This document shows, piece after piece, positions 1-7,654 of a DNA stretch of 64,000 nucleotides (positions are counted from its first letter, which is position 1; the number at the start of each line of letters is the position of its first letter). Both the position numbers and the translations under genes were made by a program. This DNA comes from Stenotrophomonas maltophilia (GTDB lineage Bacteria; Pseudomonadota; Gammaproteobacteria; Xanthomonadales; Xanthomonadaceae), in assembly GCF_003205835.1 (NCBI RefSeq), contig NZ_CP029773.1, positions 1,954,501 to 2,018,500 of the forward strand, given 5' to 3'. The notes below the pieces were generated by a model, which did no database searches, had not been told where the DNA came from, and saw only the letters and a program-made list of their open reading frames with translations.

Positions 1-1
1 G

Positions 2-580
2 TCGGGTGATGCGTTCTACGCCAGCTACTTCACCAACGTGGGCAATACCCGGACACGCGGTGTCGAGCTGACCCTGGAAGCGAACCAGGAAACGGCGTGG
101 GGCAAGCTGCGCTGGAGCTACGCGGCCAACGTCGGCCGTACCACCATCCAGAAAGTCAGCGACATTCCGGCGGCACTGCAGGGTCTGCCGAACATCAACC
201 TGCTGACCAAGAGCAGCGAGTACGCGCTGCGCTTCCGCACGCCCAGCTACACGCAGGTGGCGGGACTGGGCTGGCAGAACGGGCGCTGGCGCTCGAACCT
301 GGACTTCACCTACTACGGCCCGATCAAGCGCCTGAACAACGGCGTGGAGTACAGGCAGCCGCCGGTGCTGGTGACCAACCTGTCCGGTGGCGTGGAGCTG
401 GGTGCGGGCTGGAGCGCGGCGCTGGGCATCAACAACGTGTTCGACAAGCGCACGCGCAAGGTGCCGGAGTACGCGCGCAGTGCCACCGATGTGGCCAGCA
501 TCGAGACCACCTGGGACAGCGGCGATGTGCTGAGCAATGTGGGTGCGTATTGGTTTGGCCGGGTCAGTTACCGGTTCTGA
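2..580 (+). CDS. TonB-dependent receptor, C-terminal part only
   Basis: The frame is open from the first bases of the window, so this is the last ~192 residues of a larger outer-membrane protein. It shows alternating short amphipathic strands and ends in a YRF aromatic terminus, the usual Bam recognition end of a beta-barrel. The segment with NNVFDKR is typical of the last strands of TonB-dependent receptors. These take up siderophores, sugars or sulfur compounds using TonB energy. The substrate cannot be read from this fragment. It lies 81 bp before the sulfur-type operon on the same strand and may feed it, but a SMAG stem-loop separates the two. Confidence 0.85.
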   Translation, partial: SGDAFYASYFTNVGNTRTRGVELTLEANQETAWGKLRWSYAANVGRTTIQKVSDIPAALQGLPNINLLTKSSEYALRFRTPSYTQVAGLGWQNGRWRSNLDFTYYGPIKRLNNGVEYRQPPVLVTNLSGGVELGAGWSAALGINNVFDKRTRKVPEYARSATDVASIETTWDSGDVLSNVGAYWFGRVSYRF

Positions 581-588
581 TCTGGAGC

Positions 589-611
589 AGTCGAGCATGG
601 CTCGACTCTAC
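589..611 (-). repeat. SMAG-type stem-loop
   Basis: A 23-nt element, read on the minus strand as GTAGAG followed by an imperfect palindrome (TCGAGC / GCTCGA arms). It belongs to the GTAG-headed SMAG REP family known from S. maltophilia. It lies 9 bp after the receptor stop codon and may act as a 3' mRNA hairpin. Confidence 0.8.
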
Positions 612-661
612 AAAAGGCGAAAGGCGGCCGGACGTAGTTCGGCATCATCGAGGAGCAGTTC

Positions 662-1249
662 ATGTCTTCTGCATTGAAGGTGGTTGCGTTGGTGGGGTCA
701 CCGACCAGCTCGGCGACGTCGCGCACGTTGTTGCTGGCGCGGCATCTGCTGGTGTCGCTGCAGCAGCGGGTGCACGCCAGCGTGGACCTGGTGGAGCTGG
801 CGCCGATCGCGCGCGCGCTGGGTCAGTCGCTGTCGCGCGGCGAGGCGGAGCCGGCGGTGGAACAGGCACTGCAGACCATCGAGGCCGCCGAGCTGCTGGT
901 GGTGGCAGCGCCGGTCTATCGCGGCTCGTATCCCGGGTTGTTCAAGCACCTGGTCGACTTCATCGGGCTGGAGGCGCTGGTGGATGTGCCGGTGCTGCTG
1001 GCAGCGACCGGCGGCAGCGAGCGCCATGCGCTGGTAATCGATCACCAGCTGCGGCCGTTGTTCAGTTTCCTGCAGGCGCACACGCTGCCGATCGGGGTGT
1101 ATGCCACGCCCGCCGACTTCGACGGCGAGCACATCAGCAGTGCGGCCTTGCAGGCGCGCATCGAGCTGGCGACCGAGCGTGCTGCCGGGCACTTGGCCAC
1201 GCAGGCGCTGGCGGTAGCGGTAGCGGCGCCGCTGCGGCGTATTGCCTGA
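662..1249 (+). CDS. NAD(P)H-dependent FMN reductase (MsuE/SsuE family)
   Basis: A flavodoxin-fold protein of 195 aa, the usual length for SsuE/MsuE. The N-terminal strand and loop VALVGSPTSSATSRT is the FMN-phosphate loop, and AAPVYRGSYPGLFKHLVDF is the family's second flavin-binding segment. Such enzymes make free FMNH2 for two-component monooxygenases. Two flavin monooxygenases lie downstream on the same strand, so this is very likely their reductase. The start is ATG, preceded by GAGGAGC. It is the first gene of an eight-gene run in which later genes overlap or lie within 20 bp of each other. The sulfonate-versus-cysteine-derivative role rests on context. Confidence 0.88.
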   Translation: MSSALKVVALVGSPTSSATSRTLLLARHLLVSLQQRVHASVDLVELAPIARALGQSLSRGEAEPAVEQALQTIEAAELLVVAAPVYRGSYPGLFKHLVDFIGLEALVDVPVLLAATGGSERHALVIDHQLRPLFSFLQAHTLPIGVYATPADFDGEHISSAALQARIELATERAAGHLATQALAVAVAAPLRRIA

Positions 1250-1276
1250 CGCCATAACCGGCGGCGCTTTGCTTAT

Positions 1277-1299
1277 GGCCACGCCGCATCTGCGTGGCC
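1277..1299. repeat. Perfect 8-bp-arm hairpin
   Basis: GGCCACGC and GCGTGGCC flank a 7-nt loop between the FMN reductase and the DUF3088 gene. No T-run follows, so it is more likely a REP-like or mRNA-stability hairpin than a terminator. The operon probably reads through it. Confidence 0.5.
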
Positions 1300-1391
1300 G
1301 GATCTGACCGCCGATTGTCGCCAGCCGTCGCTGCTGCAGCCGCTGGCATCTCTAGCATCGATATCGAAGCGGCATCGCATTGCCGGCCCCG

Positions 1392-1769
1392 ATGAGGACG
1401 ACCCCTGTGACTTTCGACGCAGCAAGCAAACCCATCCTGTTCCTGCTCGACCGTGAGTTCGAGGACGGCCAGATTCCCGGCCAGCGCTTCTTCTGCCGGC
1501 ACAGCCTGTTGCTGGAGGGCGCGTTGTCGAGCATCGATGGCCTGGACGCGCAGCTGGACGTGCGCCGCATCGGCTTCGCACGACCGCGCCGTGAGGTAAT
1601 CGCCGAGATCGGTGAGCAGGACCAGTCACTACCCAAGCTGGTGCTGCCGCAGGGCGTGCGCAGCGAACTGGCCAGTGGCGCGCACCAGGACCGCCAGTAC
1701 GTCTCCGGTGCCGAGCCGATCCTGGCCGCGTTGAACGGCTTGCTCGGCATTCCCGTGGCCCACCCCTGA
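1392..1769 (+). CDS. DUF3088 domain protein, possible thioredoxin-fold partner
   Basis: A protein of 125 aa resembling DUF3088; no function is established. I chose ATG 1392 over an in-frame TTG at 1380. The order of elements looks like a thioredoxin/GST-N fold: a strand (KPILFLLDREF), then FFCRHSLLLEGAL with one Cys at the head of a helix, then a strand (LDVRRIGF), then SLPKLVL with a proline where a cis-Pro would sit, and a final helix. That reading is mine by eye. It lies between the FMN reductase and the first monooxygenase. In the Bacillus ytmI operon the same niche holds a glutaredoxin-like protein (YtnI/CmoI), so this may be its analogue. Confidence 0.7.
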   Translation: MRTTPVTFDAASKPILFLLDREFEDGQIPGQRFFCRHSLLLEGALSSIDGLDAQLDVRRIGFARPRREVIAEIGEQDQSLPKLVLPQGVRSELASGAHQDRQYVSGAEPILAALNGLLGIPVAHP

Positions 1770-1783
1770 GCGAGGACGTGACC

Positions 1784-2761
1784 ATGAGCTATCAGATCAG
1801 CGTGCTGGACAAGAGCCCGGTGGCCGAAGGTGCCTCGCCAGAGCAGGCGCTGCGCAACAGCCTGCAGCTGGCGCAGCGCGCCGAGCAGCTGGGCTACCAC
1901 CGCTACTGGTTTGCCGAGCACCACGCTGCGCCGACGCTGGCCAGCCCTGCACCGGAAGTGCTGGCTGCGTGGGTGCTGGCGCAGACCCGGCGCATCCGCA
2001 TCGGCAGTGGCGGGGTGATGCTGCGCCACTACGCACCGTACAAGGTGGCGGAGAACTTCAACCTGCTGTCGGCGCTGGCGCCAGGGCGCGTCGATCTGGG
2101 CGTGGGCAAGGCCCCCGGTGGCCTGCCGGCCTCGACCGCGGCGCTGGCAGCCGGGCGTCCGGCGTTCGCCGACTTCGACCAGCAACTGCGCGACCTGGAA
2201 GGTTATCTGTCCGGCGCCGAAACCGAGGCACAGGCTCGGCCGGTTCCGCAGCAGGCACCGGAGCGCTTCCTGCTCGGGGCCAGCCCGCAGAGCGCGCAGC
2301 AGGCGGCCGAGCTCGGCTGGCGCTTCGTCTACGCCGCGCACTTCGATGGTGACCCGAAGCATATCGAGGCCGCGTTCGATGCCTACCGCAGCGTTTCAAC
2401 GCAGCCGCCGCTGCTGGCCACGGTGGCGTTCGCCGCACCAACTGCCGAAGCCGCAGCGCGTCATATCGGCGCGCTGCGCGTCTACAAGCTGCACCTCGGC
2501 CCCGGCCAGACGGTGAATCTGCCCAGTCCCGAGGCGGCTGCCGAGTACGCGCGCCAGGTGGGCGTGGCTGACTTCCGCATCGAGGAGACACGCCCGAGCG
2601 TGTTGTCCGGTGATGCGCAGCACGTGCGTGACGAACTGGATGCGCTGCACCGGCGCTTCGGCGTGGGCGAGTTCATCCTCGATGCGCCGGTGGCCGACCT
2701 CGACGCACGCCTAACATCCCTTGAACTGCTGTCGCCCGCGCCGCGCGCGGCGGTGGCCTGA
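1784..2761 (+). CDS. Luciferase-like (LLM) flavin-dependent monooxygenase, MsnO8/YtmO type
   Basis: A protein of 325 aa with a TIM-barrel luciferase-like fold. It opens with ISVLDKSPVAEG and has RYWFAEHH near residue 45 and IGSGGVMLRHYAPYKVAE, all typical of the MsnO8/YhbW-like LLM group. It would use FMNH2 from the reductase upstream. GAGCGAGG lies 8 nt before ATG 1784, which favours it over the in-frame GTG at 1778. It resembles YtmO (CmoO) of the Bacillus S-cysteine salvage operon in family and neighbourhood. The actual substrate is not readable from the sequence. Confidence 0.85.
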   Translation: MSYQISVLDKSPVAEGASPEQALRNSLQLAQRAEQLGYHRYWFAEHHAAPTLASPAPEVLAAWVLAQTRRIRIGSGGVMLRHYAPYKVAENFNLLSALAPGRVDLGVGKAPGGLPASTAALAAGRPAFADFDQQLRDLEGYLSGAETEAQARPVPQQAPERFLLGASPQSAQQAAELGWRFVYAAHFDGDPKHIEAAFDAYRSVSTQPPLLATVAFAAPTAEAAARHIGALRVYKLHLGPGQTVNLPSPEAAAEYARQVGVADFRIEETRPSVLSGDAQHVRDELDALHRRFGVGEFILDAPVADLDARLTSLELLSPAPRAAVA

Positions 2762-2779
2762 CCTGCTGGAGCGATTCCC

Positions 2780-4123
2780 ATGAGCACGACCCCGCGCCAC
2801 ATTCCGTTCGGCATCATGCTGCAGGGCCCTGGCAGCCACATGCATGCCTGGAAGCATCCCTCCAACCCGGCCGACGCCAGCGTCAACCTGCAGTTCTACA
2901 TCGACATCGCGCGCACCGCCGAGGACAACGGCATCGCCTTTGGTTTCGTGGCCGATGGCCTGTACATCAACGAGAAGTCGATCCCGCACTTCCTCAACCG
3001 CTTCGAGCCGATCTCGCTGCTGTCGGCGCTGGCCACGGCGACGAAAAAGATCGGCCTGGCCGGCACGCTGTCGACCTCCTACAGCGACCCGTTCACCGTG
3101 GCCCGCCAGTTCGCTTCGCTGGATCTGCTCAGCGGCGGCCGCGCTGGCTGGAACGTGGTGACCTCGCCACTGGAGGGCTCTGGCCGCAACTACGGCCGGC
3201 CACACCCGGAGCACGCGCTGCGCTACCAGATCGCCGACGAATATCTGGAGGTGGTGCAGGGACTGTGGGATTCCTGGGATGACGATGCCTTTGTGCGCGA
3301 GCGCGACAGCGGCACGTTCTTCGCACCGGAGAAGTTCCGGCGGCTCGACCACAAGGGCCGCTTCTTCCAGGTGGAAGGGCCGCTCAACATCCAGCGTTCG
3401 CCGCAGGGTCAGCCGGTGATCTTCCAGGCCGGTTCGTCCGACGATGGCATCGCGCTGGCCGGCAAGTACGCCGATGCGGTGTTCACCCATTCGCCATCGC
3501 TGGAGGAGACCCGCGCGTTCACCCAGAAGGTGAAGAACTCGGCGATCGCCCACGGCCGCAGCGGCAATGACGTGAAGATCTTCCCGGGCATCGGCCCCAT
3601 CGTCGGCCGCACTGCCGAGGAGGCCGAGGCCAAGTACCAGGCGATCGCTGCGCTGGCCACGCTGGAGGACGCGCTGGCCTATCTCGGCCGCTTCTTCGAC
3701 CACCATGATTTCAGCCAGTACGACCCGGACGCGCCGTTCCCGGAGCTGGGTGACATCGGCAGCAACTCGTTCCGTTCCACCACCGACCGCATCAAGCAGG
3801 ATGCACGTGAGAAGGGCCTGAGCCTGCGCCAGGTGGCGCTGGAAACGGTGAGCCCACGGCCGAATTTCATCGGTACGCCGGAGCACGTGGCCGACGAGTT
3901 GATCCGCTGGTTCGATGCCGGTGCCAGCGACGGCTTCATCCTCGGATTCGCGGCACAGCGCGAAGGCCTGGACGATTTCGTGACCCAGGTACTGCCGATC
4001 CTGCAGGCGCGCGGCTACCACCAGCGCGAGCTGGAAGGGCAGACTCTGCGCGCGCATCTGGGCCTGCCGTACAAGGCCAGCCGCCATGCGACCGATGCCG
4101 AGCCGGCGCGGAAGGCGGGGTAA
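2780..4123 (+). CDS. NtaA/SnaA/DszA-family FMN-dependent monooxygenase
   Basis: 447 aa, the normal length for the NtaA/DmoA/SnaA class. Hallmarks are the N-terminal LQGPGSHMHAWKHP, the LLSGGRAGWNVVTS segment near residue 115, and PVIFQAGSSDDGI in the second half. These enzymes use reduced FMN to oxidise C-N or C-S bonds. The Bacillus homologue CmoJ (YtnJ) acts on N-acetyl S-modified cysteine. With the deacylase and GNAT directly downstream this points to S-alkyl or S-succinyl cysteine breakdown rather than nitrilotriacetate. The start follows CTGGAGCG, and the stop lies just before the next start. Confidence 0.88.
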   Translation: MSTTPRHIPFGIMLQGPGSHMHAWKHPSNPADASVNLQFYIDIARTAEDNGIAFGFVADGLYINEKSIPHFLNRFEPISLLSALATATKKIGLAGTLSTSYSDPFTVARQFASLDLLSGGRAGWNVVTSPLEGSGRNYGRPHPEHALRYQIADEYLEVVQGLWDSWDDDAFVRERDSGTFFAPEKFRRLDHKGRFFQVEGPLNIQRSPQGQPVIFQAGSSDDGIALAGKYADAVFTHSPSLEETRAFTQKVKNSAIAHGRSGNDVKIFPGIGPIVGRTAEEAEAKYQAIAALATLEDALAYLGRFFDHHDFSQYDPDAPFPELGDIGSNSFRSTTDRIKQDAREKGLSLRQVALETVSPRPNFIGTPEHVADELIRWFDAGASDGFILGFAAQREGLDDFVTQVLPILQARGYHQRELEGQTLRAHLGLPYKASRHATDAEPARKAG

Positions 4124-4127
4124 GGCG

Positions 4128-5348
4128 ATGAGCGGAGAAAGCACGGTAGCGCCGGGCCATGCCCGGCGGAATTCCCGAACGACGGGCATATTGCCCGACA
4201 TCGCGGCACGCGCCGAGGCGGCCATCGCGATCCGCCATGACCTGCACCAGCATCCGGAGCTGGCCTTCGAGGAACACCGTACCAGCGCACGCGTGGCCGA
4301 GCTGTTGCAGCAGTGGGGCTATGAGGTCACCACCGGCCTCGGCGGCACCGGCGTGGTCGGTACGCTGCAGCGCGGGCAGGGCAGCCGTCGCCTCGGCCTG
4401 CGCGCCGACATCGATGCACTGCCGATCCACGAGGATTCCGGATTGGCGTACGCCAGCCAGACCGAGGGGTTGATGCATGCCTGCGGCCACGATGGGCACA
4501 CCGCCATCCTGCTGTCTGCGGCGCACTACCTGGCCCATCACGGCCGCATCGATGGCACCCTGCAGCTGGTGTTCCAGCCGGCCGAGGAAACCGGTTCGGG
4601 GGCCTCGAAGATGATTGCCGACGGCCTGTTCGAACGCTTCCCGGTGGATGCGATCTATGGCCTGCACAACTGGCCGGGCGTACCAGTGGGTCACTTTGGC
4701 TTCGTCGATGGCCCGGCGATGGCGTCGGTGGACTGGGCGCGGCTGAAGGTGATCGGCAAGGGCGGCCACGGTGCCGAGCCGCAGGGCAGCGTCGACCCGA
4801 TCCTGGCGGCAGCGCACATCGTCACCGCGCTGCAGAGCGTGGTGTCGCGCAATGTCGATCCGCGGCAGATGGGCGTGGTCACCGTCGGTTCGATCCACGG
4901 CGGGCAGGCCGCCAATGTGATCCCGGACGTCGTCGAGCTGAAGCTGACCGTGCGCGCCTACCTGCCGGAAGTGCGCGACACGCTGCGGCGCCGGGTCACC
5001 GAGATCGCCGAGCAGACCGCGGCCGCGTTCGGCGCGCGCGCCGAGATCGCGTTTCCGCGTGGCTTCCCCAGCGTCATCAACCATCCGCAGCAGACCGCCT
5101 ACATCCGTGAGGTGGCTGTGCAGGGCTTCGGCAGCGAACAGGTGGTGCCCGAATTCGCGCCGCGCACTGCCAGTGAGGATTTCGCGTTCCTGCTGCAGGC
5201 ACGGCCGGGCAGTTTCGTGTTCGTCGGCAACGGCGACAGCGCACCGCTGCACAGCCCGCGCTATGTGTTCAACGACGCCGCCATCGCACCCGCCGCCAGC
5301 CTGTGGGCGCGGCTGGCCGAAGACTATCTGGTGAAGGACGTGGCATGA
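4128..5348 (+). CDS. M20 family amidohydrolase / N-acyl amino acid deacylase (SndA-like)
   Basis: 406 aa. The metal-site segments are visible: RHDLHQHPELAFEE, LRADIDALPI, ACGHDGHTA (Cys plus His ligands), a PAEETGSGA segment with the catalytic Glu pair, and ASEDFAFLL near the end. It would remove an N-acetyl or other acyl group from an amino acid. SndA of Bacillus deacetylates the cysteine product of the salvage pathway. ATG 4128 follows TAAGGCG. The first ~20 residues are odd: they are encoded by a SMAG repeat (4146-4168) and precede the real family start at DIAARAEAAIAIRHDLH, so the natural start may lie downstream. It overlaps the next gene by ATGA. Confidence 0.88.
   Translation: MSGESTVAPGHARRNSRTTGILPDIAARAEAAIAIRHDLHQHPELAFEEHRTSARVAELLQQWGYEVTTGLGGTGVVGTLQRGQGSRRLGLRADIDALPIHEDSGLAYASQTEGLMHACGHDGHTAILLSAAHYLAHHGRIDGTLQLVFQPAEETGSGASKMIADGLFERFPVDAIYGLHNWPGVPVGHFGFVDGPAMASVDWARLKVIGKGGHGAEPQGSVDPILAAAHIVTALQSVVSRNVDPRQMGVVTVGSIHGGQAANVIPDVVELKLTVRAYLPEVRDTLRRRVTEIAEQTAAAFGARAEIAFPRGFPSVINHPQQTAYIREVAVQGFGSEQVVPEFAPRTASEDFAFLLQARPGSFVFVGNGDSAPLHSPRYVFNDAAIAPAASLWARLAEDYLVKDVA
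4146..4168 (+). repeat. SMAG-type stem-loop inside the deacylase N-terminal codons
   Basis: GTAGCGCCGGGC then a CATG loop then GCCCGGCG, a canonical GTAG-headed element. It falls in frame, 18 nt after the chosen start of the M20 deacylase, and encodes VAPGHARR. Such repeats are normally intergenic. Confidence 0.8.
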
Positions 5349-5896
5349 GCAGCAACGAACGCTTCCTCTACACCTCGGTGGATGATCCACTGGCGCGGCC
5401 GCTGTTCGATGGCCTGGAGCAGGAGTACGACAGCCGCTACGCCGACGTGCGTCGACGCATCGGCGGTAGCGCCCGCGAGGAACTGCAGCGCTACCCGGCG
5501 CAGGCATTCGCGGCGCCGGTAGGGGCGTTCGTGCTGCTGCTGCGCGATGGTGTGGCGATCTCCGGCGGTGCGTTCATGCCGCACCGCGATCCGGATACCG
5601 CCGAGTTCAAGCGCATCTGGACATTGCCAGGGCTGCGCCGCCAGGGCATCGCGCGGCGCGTGCTGCAGGAGCTGGAAGACCAGGCAGCGCGGCAAGGATA
5701 CCGGCGGGTGTTCCTGACCACCGGCTTCCGCCAGCCTGAAGCCGTCGGCCTGTACCTCAGCCACGGCTACACCGCGCTGTTCGACCTGCAGGCCGACCCG
5801 GAAACCATCGCGCATCTGCCGTTCGAAAAACACCTGCGGGCCTCCGCGCCCGTCATCGCGCCTGCGCAAGCCCAGCTGCATGGAGCCCACGCATGA
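5345..5896 (+). CDS. GNAT family N-acetyltransferase (SnaA-like role)
   Basis: 183 aa. The acetyl-CoA loop is visible as LRRQGIARRVLQELEDQA (motif A, R-x-x-G-x-A), followed by YRRVFLTTGFRQPEAVGLYLSHGY (motif B, which ends GNAT domains). It starts at an ATG overlapping the deacylase stop (ATGA) and ends overlapping the ABC gene (ATGA), so translation of three genes is coupled. In the Bacillus pathway SnaA N-acetylates S-modified cysteine before oxidation and SndA removes the acetyl group. A deacylase and an acetyltransferase side by side fit that pair. Substrate specificity is inferred from context only. Confidence 0.82.
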   Translation: MSSNERFLYTSVDDPLARPLFDGLEQEYDSRYADVRRRIGGSAREELQRYPAQAFAAPVGAFVLLLRDGVAISGGAFMPHRDPDTAEFKRIWTLPGLRRQGIARRVLQELEDQAARQGYRRVFLTTGFRQPEAVGLYLSHGYTALFDLQADPETIAHLPFEKHLRASAPVIAPAQAQLHGAHA

Positions 5897-7638
5897 GCAC
5901 GCCTTCGACCGTGCTGGATGGACTTGCCGCACGCCCGGCGCCAGCTCCGGCGTTGAAGATCGTGCCGGCCCGGCATCCGCTGCAGGTGGTCGGAACCCTC
6001 CTGGCGCTGGCTTTGATCCTGATCGGGCTGCAATCGGTGCTGGGCAATCCGCGCTGGGGCTGGGGCACGTTCGCCGAGTGGTTCTTCGCACGCCCGGTGC
6101 TGGAAGGCCTGGGTCGCACGCTGCTGCTGACCGCGTTGGGTACTGGCCTCGGTTTCGCGCTGGGCACCTTGCTGGCGTTGGCCCGCGTCTCCGGTTCGCC
6201 GCTGCTGTCGGCGGTGTCGTGGGGCTATGTGTGGCTGTTCCGCTCGATTCCGCTGCTGGTTCTGTTGCTGCTGTTGAACAACCTGGGCTACCTGTACAGC
6301 ACCATCGAGCTGGGGGTGCCGTTCACCGGCATCAGCCTGTTCTCGTACCCGACCACGCAGCTGATCGGCGTGTTCACCGCCGCGGTGCTGGGCCTGACCC
6401 TGAATCAGGCCGCGTTCTCGGCGGAAGTGATCCGTGGCGGCATTCTCTCGGTCGACCATGGCCAGTACGAAGCCGCAGCGGCGCTTGGCCTGCCACGTGG
6501 CCGCCAGGTGCGCCGCATCATCCTGCCGCAGGCGATGCGCTCGATCCTGCCGGCCGCGTTCAACGATGTGATCGGCCTGGCCAAGAGCACCTCGGTGGTC
6601 TACGTGCTGGCGCTGCCGGAGCTGTTCTACACCGTGCAGGTGATCTATCGGCGCAACCTGGAAGTGGTGCCGTTGCTGATGGTGGCCACAGTCTGGTACC
6701 TGGTGATCCTGACCGTGCTGTCGCTGCTGCAACGGCGCGTGGAGCAGCGGTTCGCGCGCGGCCAACTGCAGCGCGAGCGTTCGGCATCGCGTGTCTCGTC
6801 GCCAACGCGCGCCACAGATGATGCCGCACCGCGCGTAGTCAATCGCCCGCGCATCGCCGCGCAGGTTGAAGCGGGCGAGGGGGCATCGGTGTCGCTGCAT
6901 GGCGTAGGCAAGGTGTTCGGCGACCAGCCTGTGCTGGAAGACGTGAACCTGGACCTGCGCGCTGGCAGCGTGACGGTGCTGATCGGCCCGTCCGGCGCCG
7001 GCAAGTCCACGCTGCTGCGGCTGATCAACCATCTGGAACGTGCCGACAGTGGCTTTGTGACCGTCGGCGGCCAGCTGATCGGCTACCGCCGCGACGGCGA
7101 CACCCTGTACGAGCTGCCCGAGCGTGAGATCCGCCGCCGTCGTGCGGAAGTGGGCATGGTGTTCCAGGGCTTCAACCTGTTCCCGCACCTGACCGCGCTG
7201 GAGAACATCATCGAGGCGCCGATCGCGGTGCGCGGCGTGCCGCGTGCGCAGGCCGAACAGCAGGCGCGCACGCTGCTGGAACGGGTCGGCCTGGCCGACA
7301 AGGCCGATGCCTTCCCGCGCCAGCTGTCCGGCGGCCAGCAGCAGCGCATCGCGATTGCCCGCGCACTGGCGCTGCAACCGAAGGTGCTGCTGTTCGATGA
7401 ACCGACCTCGGCACTGGACCCGGAGCTGGTGGCTGAAGTGCTCAGCGTGATCGAGGAGCTGGCCCGTTCCGGCACCACGCTGGTGATCGTCACCCATGAG
7501 CTGAGCTTCGCTCGTCGCGTGGCCGACCACGTGGTGATGATGGACCAGGGCCGGGTGATCGAGCAGGGCACGCCCGAAGCCCTGTTCGAGCGTCCACGCC
7601 AGCAACGCACCGCCGATTTCCTGGCCAAGACCCTGTGA
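5893..7638 (+). CDS. Fused polar amino acid ABC permease and ATPase
   Basis: 581 aa joining two normally separate proteins. Residues ~30-290 form a multi-helix permease of the His/Glu/cystine class, with the EAAAALGLPRGRQVRRIILPQA coupling loop. After a linker, residues ~330-581 form the nucleotide-binding domain: Walker A GPSGAGKST at 365-373, signature LSGGQ at 478-482, Walker B VLLFDEP with D502 and E503, and the H-loop in VTHELSFARR. In Bacillus tcyL/M and tcyN are separate genes. With the solute-binding protein downstream it would import a cystine-like or S-modified cysteine. It overlaps the GNAT gene by ATGA. Confidence 0.92.
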   Translation: MSTPSTVLDGLAARPAPAPALKIVPARHPLQVVGTLLALALILIGLQSVLGNPRWGWGTFAEWFFARPVLEGLGRTLLLTALGTGLGFALGTLLALARVSGSPLLSAVSWGYVWLFRSIPLLVLLLLLNNLGYLYSTIELGVPFTGISLFSYPTTQLIGVFTAAVLGLTLNQAAFSAEVIRGGILSVDHGQYEAAAALGLPRGRQVRRIILPQAMRSILPAAFNDVIGLAKSTSVVYVLALPELFYTVQVIYRRNLEVVPLLMVATVWYLVILTVLSLLQRRVEQRFARGQLQRERSASRVSSPTRATDDAAPRVVNRPRIAAQVEAGEGASVSLHGVGKVFGDQPVLEDVNLDLRAGSVTVLIGPSGAGKSTLLRLINHLERADSGFVTVGGQLIGYRRDGDTLYELPEREIRRRRAEVGMVFQGFNLFPHLTALENIIEAPIAVRGVPRAQAEQQARTLLERVGLADKADAFPRQLSGGQQQRIAIARALALQPKVLLFDEPTSALDPELVAEVLSVIEELARSGTTLVIVTHELSFARRVADHVVMMDQGRVIEQGTPEALFERPRQQRTADFLAKTL

Positions 7639-7654
7639 CCCCGGAAGGAACACC

